NCBI RefSeq assembly: GCF_000003815.2
Contig: NC_049987.1
Location: 10,894,714 to 10,958,713, forward strand
From: Branchiostoma floridae
Lineage: Eukaryota > Chordata > Leptocardii > Amphioxiformes > Branchiostomatidae
Direction of reading: 5' to 3'
Length of the DNA: 64,000 nucleotides
The notes beneath the pieces were generated by a model that had not been told where the DNA came from, did not search any database, and saw nothing but the letters and a program-made list of their open reading frames with translations. The position numbers and the translations under genes were made by a program. The stretch's first letter is position 1, and every line of letters begins with the position of its first letter. This document shows positions 26,440-41,000 of the stretch, piece after piece.

Positions 26440-28920
26440 GAAAAGAGAAGATAGGAGAGTCCATGACTTTCGTTGTATTTATCTGCTCTTCCAAAACATG
26501 TCTTATCGATTGTCCGTCTACTGCCAAGGTGACGTGTGTGTAAAAAAAGATAACTTAGTGGTATTCTTTACATGAGCTATCGCAAAGGAATTCCTGGAAA
26601 AGTAAACGTGAATGTCACCGCGGGTTTACTGGAATCTGCCCACCTCCCACGCCGTTTTGATATATAGTATCTATCATCATTCGTGGCCGTAATGGGTTCT
26701 GGTTGACCGTCGGGCCATTTTCCTCCCCACGGACTCATTATCCGAGGTCTCTGTGGATCCTGTAAGCCCATGGGCTTTGTGGCCTGCCATGCACTGAATT
26801 CCACCTAATACCACAGAGTAGGCGACGATTACTATACAACAGTTTTCCGATAGCACAATGTCCTATACCCACAGCCGTTAACAGCTGCGTCGATATCGCC
26901 AAACGCATTTGCAACAGTACGGTGGATTGATATTAAGTAATGCCGTTAGAGTCCGGTGGTTTTTGCAGCCCATATCATAACTATCCCTGCTGGTGGTCGA
27001 CTTTATCAAATGACCGCTTCAACAACAATCCCGGGCGCCGATGATCATCTATCGTGACAAGGAAGGAAATTCCAACCAAGTCACGAAACGTCGGTCAAGG
27101 GCAGCGTAGCAGGGCGAAGAGTACAACCTCTATCTGCTTCAATACCACAAAACAAATGTATGAGGCTTTGTAAAGCAGTTTTCAGCCTACTGGTCCTACA
27201 TTTTTTATACAGATCGGGTCCTCTTTATCTTGATCCATCGTCTACCTCCTGGGTATTGGCCGGAGAGTGTCTTACCATGCAGTGGAAAGGATAATCATCC
27301 GATTCTTTCTGCACTTTTATGTTTACTTTGAGAAAAAACCAATACTTCGTATCAAGAAGACCTTTAAGCCGACCGATAAAATGTTTAACATGCGGTCTTG
27401 TCTCTCTGAAACAAGCGCTAGATAAAAACATTCATCTAAGAGAAGGGCAAATTCATTAAGATACCAGGGCCATAACTGCTGTGTAAACCAGAGAATCAAT
27501 TTAATGGAAGTCGAACATACGCATATAATCCCACCCATTCTGGCTAGATCCCTGGTAATGTGCCTGGGGAATGTTTAACAAGCTTCAGACATCACATATA
27601 CAGCAAATTCACATTCAAGGCATACCGTGAACGTTTCTCTTCATAATATTGGGCACGGCTGAGTTCTCGTCTGAATCTCATGAGGTGTATGAAGGATGAC
27701 TCTCACGTACCAGGAGCAGCCAGAATGACTATGAGCTTTTGGAACTAGTTTTCAACTGATGCATTTGCAGTTGAAAAGAATTTGCTGTGCAGCCAGACTT
27801 AATCATTGTCATCGGAGACAGTCTGTCGTGTATACACTGTTGTACTCGTTATTGTTACACTTGGCTTACCCCAAATAGAACTTTATACTTGACTGGTATC
27901 CTAAAGAGGAAAAGCGTTCTACGTTATAACTTCTGAAATAAGTTTTGAAAAAGTGAAACATATACACATATATTCAAATGAAAACAAAATATCCTAAAGT
28001 TAACGTCATTGTATAGTGTAATACTGTTTAGTAGTTAGACAGACTTAACGCCCCTAACATTTATGGCCACATGTATATATACATTTCATAAGCTGACTCT
28101 AATCCCATAACTTGCGAAAGGCCGTCAACTTTGCTACGATGGCGTCTCTCTTTGCCTTATCTATATAATGGCAAAGTTTGGCGTAACGATTTATTCATGG
28201 TAATCCCTCAATAGAGGATAATGGTGGCATTTGAAGCCGAGTCCTGATGAATGTGACGGTTTGTCACAGTCTCTGTCATGTACCGCGTCCAAACCGCCCT
28301 GCGGCTATCACCATCCATCTCCCTCCGCGTACCGACCTGTCGCGCTGGCGCCACCTAAATACCCAAACGTCCCGTTAGCCATTTGATCGCCCATGTAGTC
28401 CCTTCATCCAGTGGCTGTCTCTGGCTCCCTACAATAGTAATGGATTCAGTGGAAACCAGAAGGGACTTGGTCCAATACATCAGGTAGTCTGTTCCGTGCT
28501 TGTTACGATGTGCCAGGCATGCCCTTATGAGTGACATGGACATCATTGACCTGGTTTGTATTCAGGATCCGGCACTTCTCTTCAGAAGACCCACGATATC
28601 GTCCTCCCGGAAGAGATTGCCTACTACATTGGACTGGTCTGCCTCGCATCAGAATGGCTTTTGCGCACGCTGCTCTATCATAAGGCAGTGAATCAGCGGA
28701 CGTACCCTATCCAGACCGCTCCAAGACCTAACGCTCACAACGCATCCTGCTCTCGATTGGACTGCATCCTACAAAGGCATACTTCCTGCTGTTTGCTTCC
28801 TTTCTGGATTTCTGTGGACAATAATCGTGTCGATCTGTTGATAGTGTTGTCTTTCACGAGGATTACACGGGCTGAGTACGTGTGCCCGCTTCCAGAACCC
28901 ACGTAAATCGCCAGTTTCGC
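26440..28920. other. Intergenic region between the two receptor copies
   Basis: About 2.5 kb without a recognisable gene. Short frames on both strands lack family motifs. The last 600 bp are less AT-rich and lead into the start exon of copy 2. Confidence 0.5.
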
Positions 28921-28950
28921 GCAGGTGTTCTCTACGGACGGGTCGGCACC

Positions 28951-29011
28951 ATGACCGCTTCTTGTAGATGGATCGTCTTTTTCATCTTCACGATCGGATG
29001 GTCTTCACACG
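28951..29011 (+). CDS. Copy 2 exon 1: start and signal peptide
   Basis: The ATG at 28951 follows 'gtcggcacc'. The leader is hydrophobic and ends in phase 1 at CACG|gtaagg, the same phase as copy 1. A 5.2-kb intron follows. Confidence 0.75.
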
Positions 29012-32000
29012 GTAAGGATGATGTGTGTTCTGTCTTATGACTAGCATTGATGTGTATAGCGTTTATATGGGTAATGCAGGTAGTAGTTGCGATTGCCTAC
29101 TGTGTAAGTACCGCGTTTATGTACTCTGTGGTGTATCATCAGCACGTTAATGTATTGACATTTCATCTGATATTTGCTAGCAATAAACTATACGAAGTAG
29201 TATACTAGTAATAGCATTATCAAGTGCCGCGCATAAACATCGAGTATTAGAAATAACAAATGTATTGTAGGAAAAATCGTCGTTAAGTAGAAATAATCAA
29301 AATTTTGGGGGCATAATGGTCCCTTTCTACCCTGAATGTCTTTCTCCAAACGTCAATCGTTTTCAAGTCACGCGCAGTCTAGTGGAGATACTGTACAGAC
29401 TATACATGTCAAGGCTTACCAAACTAATTTCTTCCATTCCCAGCCTCATTTGTATTGTTTTCTGTATGCCGTATTCCTCCTGAAGGTAGATGATAGGCAT
29501 ATGTGATACAACCCTCCAGGTATTCGTGTTTCAGATAAATTCAATTTATTTTACATGCCACGTACAACCCGCGGGATAATTCTATTCCTCCGGCTCCACA
29601 CTGGTCCCTCTTCTATCCCACACCAATTAAACGGCTCATGATTAAGCTCAAAGCTCTAATGAAAGCCCCCTCGACTGAAGCAGCTCATTAAGACGGTGCA
29701 CGCAACTAGACTGCGCCATGTAACAAATAGCCATTGCAGCATCGGACCAAATGAGCGGCAACGAGCGCCTGAGTACAGAAATTAGCCGTTGGTAAGTGGC
29801 GACATTTCGGTAAGAACTCCACGTCCCTTTCATCCCTTCTTAAACTGCTGGAAGTGATTTGAGGGAGAGAACACTTTGAAATCGTCCTCATAGAGTGTTA
29901 CAAAGAAAGTGGCGCTAATGCGGCGTTACGACTATAGAACATTTATTCATACTTTGACATTTCATTTGAGAACTTTGAAGTCTGGTGCGGTGCATGAGCG
30001 CCACTCATTAAAACGCTTGTTTCGCCGACAATTACGCTTCAGGGCCGACAAAAATGGTATCATTACGGACTACATTCTTGGCATTTACAGCTAATATGAG
30101 AAACACGTCGAGCATATGTATGCCAAAGTTTCAAATGTTTTCTCTGGGATTATTCTAGTCTTGAAATATCAAGAACCAAATTAAGCAATGTTGGCAACGG
30201 ATGAGTACTTTAAACAACAGAGACGTGATGTGACTCATTCTGCCCTAGAGTACCTTCACTGCAACAGATGCGACTGCATTTTATATCGAGGAGGCTTTTG
30301 CGATTAATTGCTGATATTACATGCATAGGGAATATGGATCCCGGGAGTATAAAGTTATCGACTATCGCAACCACGCGAGGACCATTTTGCTTCGTATCTC
30401 AATCCAAAACAAAGACGTAGTGTATACGTTAATCATATAACAGTATGCTGCAAACGCGTTTAGCGATAATTTGCTTCGAAGTTGTGCCCGTGCCTAATGC
30501 AATTCCTTCCATTTGTAAAAGAAAGATTATACAATCAACCTGGATTCTATTCCAATATCAACGATCTCCTAATCTCCTCAATTGCGCCCGGATCTCCCAC
30601 GCGCCACCTGCGCAGCTTCCGGAGCTCTATACACCTCCCATTTAGGTACCAGCTTTCAACACGTAGCGGATTTAATGGGTCAGAAGTTAATCCCAATTAG
30701 CTGTAATTCCTGCCTAATTCTGTGGATCCGCCCGCTGCTGGTGAGATAAGCGGGTTTGGTGAGTCTGCCAGCCGCCGTGAGGGTCAGCAGGTCCGGTACG
30801 CACGTGTCTGCAGTCCCGCACGGAAACTCAACGGGGCAGATTAATCTAATGAAGGTGAAAAACACGATTTAGGATTGCTTCTTTGTTTGGCAATGACAAT
30901 AAAGTATAATACATATTTATGTTTCATTGGGGCTACATACAGGGAGCTCGAGTTAGATACTAAGAGAATGATAAGAGAACTATTTGTGAATGCCTATGCA
31001 TAATACATGTACACCCGTCTTGATTCTCGTGATATCTAGTTCAAGACTAAATCTCCTTGATATTTGATGATAATTGTTTGTAAGCAAGATTTTGAACTAT
31101 GGTTTCTTCTTCAATTGCTATATTTAACTTTTAGTGCAATTCTCCCCGGAGGAGTACATGTAAATGCCAACACAATTCAGACTCGACCAAAAGTTTCAAC
31201 ATGGTATTCTAATAAAGATTTATAAAAATCCATGTTTTGTTCGTTCACAATGCTCCCATGTGCTCAGTCTGTTGATTATGTTTTACGTGCAACGCAGGGT
31301 GTAAATTTGTCTCCCGTGTTATGCTCAAGTTAAATATTATAACCTTTTCTTAGATAAATGCGCAGTAAATCCTATAATTTGGGTAAAAGCTATGATGGAA
31401 CATAGCTTAAGATCACACATCTGTCTACTATGCTAATTGCATACCTAAGTGCTGAAGGAGGCTCCCCGGTGTGCCATGACAATAATTACGGCATGTTTAT
31501 TACCATTCCCGCACAGGATATCTACCCACATATTAAAACAGATATAACCATTATCGTCGCGAACAACCTAAGGTATATCAGTGCATGAAGACCCTATCTA
31601 GCTTGATTAATATAACACTATGGCCTGGCAATTACCATGAATCCCCGATGATGGTCCTGTGCTGAAAGAAATTGAATATTCAATAACACTGTATTTAGTC
31701 AGTCAATTACAATTCGTCATCATAATCTTTCAATTAAAGCTTTCTGTCTAAATATACTGCAGAAACAGTTCCGGCAAGACGCCTCTGAGTGAGAAGCTTA
31801 ACAATATTACACTTATTTTATAAAGCCCTTGTACTGCTGGTGTCGTTGTACAAACCATACATATATAGTTTTGGTGTATTTCTCACGTAGATGTGCTGTA
31901 CCAAGGCAAATAGTACCGAATGGGGAAGTGCACCTGCTGGCAGCGGCACAAAAGAGGTCACGCATTGCTGATCTGATGAAGCAATCAGCTCTGAGAGGTT

Positions 32001-35000
32001 AAACTGACAGAAAATTGCTAGCAGGACAATCTTTGACACCATACGCTAAGATACCTGCACAGAGGTGAATACAATACATTGTGTAACTGTGCAGTTATCC
32101 CATAGCAAAAGTCATAGCGTCCTATTACGTAAGGTGATAAGAAATAAGAACTTCTTTGGGCACACATCAGATCCGTCATCGTCCAGTGCCATGCATGCAC
32201 ACTGAGCATATTGGTTCTACTTCTGAATCGATACCTGAAACCTTTGGATCCAATTGATACATGCTAGCCTAATGTTCCGAAACTCAGCTCCGATACCGAT
32301 GCACCCAACGAATACAGGTAAAATAGAAACATTCATAATGTTTTGAAATGAGGCGGAATTGTGTGTAACATCATCTGATTCTGAATTAATTGCACACACG
32401 ATGAAGTCCCAGCGGTCAGCCACCATTGGCAGAAGGCGCTTAGCTATGTTTAACACAAAAAGGACTGTGTACTCTACATTATTCAATTGTATGCACCATC
32501 GCTCACTCACTGTCTCAGAAGTATTGCACTGCTTCATGCAAGATTCTAAGAACATCCTGAAGAATCGACATGCCCAGGCGTAGAAGGAGAGAAAGAAAAA
32601 TAGCGTTGGTCAGAAGCCACATGTTTCACCAGTTGTATTTCGTCATCTGGAACTAATGCTGTCAAGTCCACGGGTCTGGTAATCAACCTCGGGGTGATTC
32701 ACACTGATTGCCGTCTGTATTGACCAATGAGATCAATAGCAACAGTAGTTTGAAGCCCTGTCTTCCAGCTTACGCTGCAATGTTATCTTTCAATTGGTTT
32801 CTATTTCTATGTTAACTTTTTTCAATCATGTCATCTTCCTGTGCAAAGTTTTTTTTTTTTAATGTTTCTTCAACTCGTTATATCTTATAGTCAATTGCCG
32901 CCCCCTAAAAAGCACTACAGATGGAAAATTGATTATTATTTCAAGAGCTATAACTATATTTCGTCAAATTATTAATGCAGGGGCCAATGTACTCACAGCT
33001 TAATCACCATCATTAATTATTTGAAAAGGTTAGACGCCAACGTTGCTTGTAATGATTATGACCGTGCCCTTATTAGTGTTTATAGTCAGAGCACATCGTA
33101 AATGGACTGTAACATTTATTGGTGTTAGCAGTTCTTGTGATTCAGAACAATGCAATTAACCATTCATTCTGATTTAATGACGTTTCTGATGTACAACATC
33201 AAGAAAGACATGTTGCTATAATACATTATGGTATCATGGGGAATGTTCCTGGCAAAAGTTCATGGCAGAGCGGAATGATTAAACTGTTCCAAGAAAAGGT
33301 CGTCGTGCGACTAACAATAAATTCCACATGAATAATGCTGCTAAAGGCGATCGTTACGTTGTTGCTGATCATGATCACCAACTTCACGATTCCCGCAGTG
33401 CTCGCAGAATCAAAGAAATGTTTCGACCAATCTTAGGAATACATCAACAGTGAGCCCCCAATCATTGGAACAAAGTTCAGTCAAAGTTCTCCTTTATCGC
33501 AGCGTTGCAGCATGTATCCGTACCAGATCCAACCTCTTTCAAGCACCGGCACTACGTGGACACAGTATCGTAATGGACTGCGATAACGTGTTACATCAAA
33601 TTTGATTGATAGAAAGGAGATACACAGTAATAAAGAAGAGGCAGGCCATTAATGTAATTAATGAGGCGATGATTGTCCCGTGGGGAGTCATGATTAATGA
33701 CGTTAATGCTGATCATGTCACTAAGTGTGCTTCAGTGGAGGAGCAGCTGTTCTGATAATGGCGTTGTGATTTGTTAAGTGTGCCTATCGATTTGATCTGA
33801 AAGCTTGGGTGTCATTGACTGTCTGAAGTAGGAGGGGTAACCAGTCTCAGGCGCACTGTAATGATGCTGTCTGATACGTTTGCTGCAAAATCAGTACACC
33901 AGGGAACGGAGAAAGTGTGCCCAGGAGAATTCCTATCCCGTAGCTAATTCGGGGGAGATATCAAGCTTGACAAAGTTCTAAACAGAAAATCTAAGCGTGC
34001 GCAACAAGATGTTCTAGGGCACTTTGTACCGTATGAAAAAGTAGGATGATGATTTTTTAATCAATGCACCATTATTGTGATTCATGGTATTCAAGTATGG
34101 GCATGAAGGACTTATGTAACGAGAAAGATTGAATATGTACAAAGTCATTCGTCTATATGAAAATCAATGTATTGTTTTCATTGACAGCCAGCGGAGCCTC
34201 CTACCGGACCACACCGAGCTCCGTGGCAGTTTTGACGGACAGAATTGTCACTTTGGCTTGTTCCTTCAATGGACTGAGCAGCAATGATCCGGTCATATGG
34301 GCAGGTCCACCTGACTTTGCTGTGATATCGTCTGGAACCACTGTCTTCAAAGGTTTCTCCCGACATAGGATCGTGGGGGACGCAAGAAATGGTGAATTCA
34401 ATCTGGAAATTCGCGACACGGCCATAAGTGACACAGGGAAGTACAGATGTTTCACGGCGTCAGTAGAGAAGGCGGAAGCTGCTACTCTGACTGTCGTAGG
34501 TAGGACTTTATTGATTTCTTATTGTTAGCAACACAATACCCTTCAAACCAGATGTAAAAAAGACAAACTTTAGACAAAAACATATTTCATACAATTTACG
34601 CAAATGACGAAAAGAACATGCTGTGCAACTGTAACTTTGCCTAAGTGTATTCTTTTTTTTATCCTTGTGTCCTTATGCTCAAAATCCTAACAATCTATAA
34701 TGAAGTCAATACGTTGTTATGAGAATTTCTTGTTCTGAAGAGTGCATGCAAAGATGTTTTGGACCATCCACCTTAACCAAGCTGTGTTTGATTTCAGCTC
34801 CAATGGACGGAGCTCCAGATATCACCGGAGCTGAGCTCCCTCTTACAGCCGGGCGCGAGCTCCTCCTGACGTGTCGTTCCCGAGGTGGCTACCCCCCTCC
34901 CCAGCTGACCTGGTACAACGGCACCCAGCCCTACAGATCCACCCGCCCGTCCCAGCCTGGGGACAACGGTGGGACAGATGTAGAGCTGTTTACACCTGAC

Positions 35001-38000
35001 GTCACACGATGGGACAACGGCGCAAACTTCACCTGTGTGGCAGACCAGGGGTTTCCCAACCTAGTAAAGACTAAGGCGGCCTCTCGTATACTCCGCGTGC
35101 ATTGTGAGTTTACTTGCTTTCAAAATTCCACGAAACGGATCATGATTCCTCATCAAACAGACAACGTGGATTATCATTTGTTGCCAAAGTACATATAGCC
35201 AGTCCATCTAAACGATTGCCAAGCCAACACATGATTTGACCGCAATTGCCCCTTGTACTATCTAATTTTTGTCTTATAAAGTAGCAACAGGTTTTCAATT
35301 CATTTTGAATTTGTAATTTCAGACATGTTTGTATCCTACAGTACATCTATGTCATTTTCTGTTGGTTAGCTGATTGGTAGAATCAATTGCAGGCGCTATA
35401 TTGTTTCTTGAATGTATCTCTAAACATTATGACTACTTTTACACAGTTTATCAAATTTCCCAAGTTGCCTTAAAGTTTGCTGAAGAGTACTCTGTCTGTT
35501 CTTAGATCCGCCTATGGTGATCGTCCCCTCCCATTCCGTCCACGTGCTGGAGGGAAGACCTACCAACCTGACCTGCTACGTGGACGCCAACCCTCGGGCA
35601 GCGGTCAGCTGGAAGAAACTCGGGGACGTGCTGCCCATAGAAAGTGCCCAAAGGTACCTGACTCGTAACTGCAATGTCCACTAAGGCCTAGGTCACATTT
35701 CCAAACCGGAGCCTGGCCGGGATACTTTTAAAAAACGAAAAATTTTAAATGTTTACATATAAATATATACAAATCATGCCCATGAATATTATTTTAACAT
35801 TTTGTGTATTTTTATGTCTTCTATATAATTCTTTTCACCCTGTTTTGCCGGGCCCCGGTTTGAAAATGTACTGTGCCCTATGCCTTACCAGGGAACTAAA
35901 TGACAAAGGTTTACCTATTGCATTATCATTGTGATATATTAACCATAATGACACAATATAGGAACATTACAAGAAAACTCATTGCACGCAAATGTTTAGG
36001 TAATGACCAAAGTAGGCAGGCAATGATGACAATATCAAATTACATTGATTCTACGTGAAATTTGGCTGGACAAAATTGAAAATATCATTCACCTATCTAC
36101 ACTGAACATATACAAGATAATTGAATCAATTTCTATAATAGAATGCAAATAATTCCAAATTCCAATTGTATCGATAAGCAAAATGAACCGCTCGTCCTGA
36201 GCTTTGTACTGAGCCACTGTTACAATTCCCTTACTTAGTTTCCATTGATCTTTGGTACATTGTGGAAAGACCTTGGAATCACAAAGGATGGCCGATGATT
36301 AAAGACGTAATGTAGGGGAAGGTTCCATAATCTCATCAGTAGTGGACCAAGCCAGATTGCAGATAACCTACGCCTGAAGGGGATGATCCCCAGGCACTGG
36401 AATCCGTTAATCAATACAAATGGCTTATCGACTTAGTACCGCTTTTGATAGAAGGAAGCCAAACTCAAGCAGATGAAATCTTACAAAGATGTATGGGTGC
36501 ACCAAACTGTGAACAGCGTACATTTCTAATTTAAAGATTGTCAGGATTATATGAGTATTTCAATTGGTAACCATATTTAGATTTCATAAGAATCTGGTTT
36601 GGGGCATGCAGGTTTTGTAAATTCAATAGCTTTTGACAATTCCTTGATATGAATTATGTCATCGGACCGAATGCAGGTACGAAATCATTAACAATGAATG
36701 GTATCATGGATATAAATCAATCAAATAATCAATATCAACAGCTCCTTGACATTGAATGGTAACGTCGGTGACAGTAATAAAGGGGTGCGCCCAACCGTCA
36801 TTAATTTACTTGTCTACACTTGGACGGGGCATCCCCTGGAGTGTACAGCGTTACCGAAACTTTACTAACGTTTCACGACAGAAACTAATGTGGCTATCGT
36901 ATCGAATTCCCACATAAGAAGACGTTCCTAACCGTGCCGTTTCTCTACATTAGGGGCAGTACCCTACACATCCCGAACACATCCCGGCGAGACAGCGGAG
37001 TGTACCAGTGCACGGCGGATAACGGAGTGGATCCGACAGGCGTGGGCTCCGTCAGTCTGCAGGTCTTCTGTGAGTATAAATTGTGTGGCTTCTCAGTCTC
37101 TTTTCAGCCTTTAAACTTTTAATTGGTTCCGTTTTTTTTTCAAAGTTTTTGTTATAGGCCTGTACATCTGTTCGGGTAGATGCGTGCCCGTGGTTATTTG
37201 AACACACTGTCAGCAGAGTGACATGGAGTGATGGAGTGATTGGGAAGTTGATCGAAAAGATTGACTTGGTGGAGTGACAGGAAGTACAATTCAGAGGTGC
37301 TAGACCTAGTCATCAATCAGACTTGTTTATTCCGGTGAAAGACAATTGGGTCTTGAAGCAGCCCACAAAAAACTTTTTAACGCATTTTTCTGCGCATATT
37401 AACAACTGGACTCTGGTGTGGCTTGTTCTTCTGCTGTTTCTGCGTTTTTTTTAAGGTTTTGTGGTGAATTTGTGGTGAATGGATAGCTAAAATGTATGTG
37501 AATTCCATTTCCCCTTTAGATCCACCTGTTATTGAGACAACCATGGATTCCAAAGTCACAGTTATGTTACACCGGGAAGACTTCAGCCTAAACTGTCAAG
37601 CGGAAGGGAATCCTAAACCTCAAACCCGCTGGCGGCGGAAGGATACAAGTTTGTATTGGGAAAACCCGCTCCGCTTCCACCGGGTGCGCTACGACGTGGA
37701 GGGGACGTATGAGTGCGTCGCAACAAGTGACGGTTTCCCCGCTGCTAAGAGAGATGTTCGTATCGATGTCGTTGGTAAGCTGAAATATTTTACTCAATGA
37801 GTTGAAATATGATAACAAATGTCATTTGACACCAACGTACTTAGCTTTACAGCAAACTAAAACACAATGTTCTTCTGTTCATCTTGCACACGTATTGCTA
37901 TCCTTTTTAACAACACATTAGTGTTCTTTCAAACTGAAGGTAGCCTCGAGGCAAGGAGCCAATAAGATGAACATGTAAGCATGGTGTAAGTGCTACACGG

Positions 38001-41000
38001 ATGACAAGTTACGATAAGACATCATGACAGCTATTTCATTTACCAAACCCTCGGTTCTTTAACAGGTCAGCCGCAAATCCAGAGCGGATCGTCCTTCGTG
38101 TCCACTAGGGTCAGTGGTTCCGCCCGCTTCCACTGTGACGTCACGGCAGATCCGCTTCCCGACCGCATCACCTGGTCCATGAGTAACAAACTGGGACAGG
38201 AGATCACCCTGGTTACAACCAATAACGGCATCTCCATCGACGAGAGACCCACGCCGGATGGGAGGTCGAGCGTGCTGTCACTGACAGACGTTAGCGAGGA
38301 TGATGAGGGGACCTACATCTGCAAGGCTTCTAATATGTTTGGCTCACACCACAAGGAGATCCGCCTGGCAGTCATAAAAGGTGTGTGAGACAGTGAGTCA
38401 ACGCCAGCATATGTATGAGATATATAATTACAAAAACAGAGACAAACATACCAAAAATGATATCTCCGCGTAGATTATAATTGCCTCTTCCATTGACCTC
38501 ATGACCTGGACTGATTAACGGCTTTAGTCAGACCCGCTGAACAACCACCTGCTGCAGGCAACCACCTGTAATCAAAGGACATATTGAAACAGTCCTGTGC
38601 ATTTTACATACTTCAGACCCTCTCCCAACAAAGACCAACAAACAAACAAGCAACCAACTGCCTTAACAACCAACAACCAACAATCACTTTTTTTGGCAAA
38701 AGGGGCATTCCCCTCCACTCAATCAACAACCGAAATTTAAAAGCCATTTAATCGGTACAATTACCCATGGCTTCTTTTGTTTGGGTAAATTACGTCTTGG
38801 TAAAGTTTTTATAAGTTACCCCCAAAAAGAAACTGATAAGTAGGGCCCCTGCTTTTCGTGTCATTCTCGTGTCATACTTTTCTTTCTTCTCCTTTTAATC
38901 GGGATTACCATGCCATGCTGCATGCATCAATCATCCTATCAACCAATTAACTTGTCGGAAGCAACCCCCTGACCTCATCAATCATTTTACTAAGCTCTTG
39001 AGTGATTGCTTAGGACAGTTTTGGCTGTAGTTGGATCACCTCTAGCTTTAACCTTTATTTTTTGGCACATCAGCTAGTCAGTAGACCTTTGTGGTAAACT
39101 CCCCACTCACACTTTACGGACAGTGAAAAAAACATGCACCAAAAAACCGTACACAGAGTCAACGTTGTCACGTCTCCCTCATTTCAATAGTCTGAGCTTA
39201 TCAACAAAGGACCAGCAGTGCCTGTTGGACAATGTCCAATGTAATTCTGGCGCTGGTGATGAAATTAAGATTGGAGGTCTCGGGACCTCGATCATATTAC
39301 AAGCGCACAAATGAAATGCCTTTCATTGACCAGACATCACGTTTTTGTTAATATCTGGATATCCCCACATAGGAGCTAATGCCATTTATCTTTATGATTC
39401 AGTCGGCAACAGTCTGGCCCATCGTAAAATGGACCCCAAATTACATGGTGACCTAGTCATATGTGATTATGTTAGACCTGATTTTCTTCAGCACTATAAA
39501 GTTTCCATTGACCAGGCATGTTATTTTATATGATGGATATTGCAAAATTGAAATAACCCCTGGTGAGTCATACACCCAGGGGGTTGAGAGTCTCCATAAA
39601 ACTAAAACTAAAGTCAAGCCCCTGAACACTATGAATAATGCTGCATCATGTGGTTTGTTTGAGTAACTTCAGCCATTAGTAGTAAGGATTAAACCATAAA
39701 AATATATTTTTCAGGAAGCTCCATGGCTGTCGTTATTTCTGTGTCCGTTGTGATCCTTGCCGTTGCCACGGTTATGATTATTTTCGTCTGTGTGGCACGA
39801 GCACGAGGCTGGGTCTGCAATGGTGAGGAAGCAGGTACGCAAACTGGTAAATATCTAAACGTTGAAGCTAATTTTGTGCCAGGATATATCTTACAAACCA
39901 ACAAGTGAAACTATAGGATAGCCCCGGAGATCAAGCACTGTCATGTTAGAGCAATTAGTGTGTTGAGTTCTACCTAAACTTGCCATTATAATCGTTTATC
40001 ATAAAATGATACCTATAAATTAACGTTTTGATATTCACATTGTTAGGAAGAGTATAAAATTTATAATGGAGAAAATATTTCTCATTTTACATACTTACGA
40101 ATGCTAAACTTTCTCCCAACAAGATGATTCACGGATCAAATTCTCTGATTTTACATCTTCATTATCCATCTCCAGCTGTGCCGGTTCCCCACTCGAAGCC
40201 AGTGCCCCCTCTCCCTAAGTACGCCCGGAAACCTGGTCACGGCACCAACGACTCGGGCGTGGAGGATCTGCTGGAGCTGCAGGAACTGGACGGGACCCTG
40301 AAGCCGCGCCCGCCGCCCCGCACAGACAAGGAATGGACGGCTGTGGGATTATCCTACACCGGTAGGCTACTTTGTTCAAACGGAACAGAGTTACTATTGC
40401 ATTGTTTCAACTTTTTATTGTGTATGGTCACACTTAGTTTATGGATGACCATTATTGAAATGGCGATGATTACAAAGTGTCTTACAGCCTTACTGGTGGT
40501 GAAGATAAAAAGGTAATTAATATAAGACCAGCAAAGCCTGGGAAAGAATGGACTGGATGGACAATTTTTTGTTGTGTATGGTCACACTAAGTTCATGGAT
40601 GACCATTATTGAAATGGCGACGATTACAAGTGTCTTACAGCCTTACTGGTGGTGAAGATACAAATGTAAGACAAACCAAGCAGGGAAGGATGGACTAGAT
40701 GTTTAGTTCCGGGGTTAGTTTTGGGGTCTCTAGAGGATGTCATCTATAAAATTAAGCCAGCGTGGCCTAAATGACTCGTTGTCTTTCATGTGCAATCCTC
40801 CCGCACCTCTGCCTTTTCGATGCCAAAAGCCGAATGATAATACTCTAGCGATCATGGTCGGGACTGCATTCATACTGGTGCAAGAAGCTAACATCTGAGA
40901 CTGATAACCCTGATAAAATTTGTCGCACATTCTCATTCTCAGTGTTGATTACTATTCAGTGGAGAAAACTAAAACATATTTACAATTATTTATGCATATC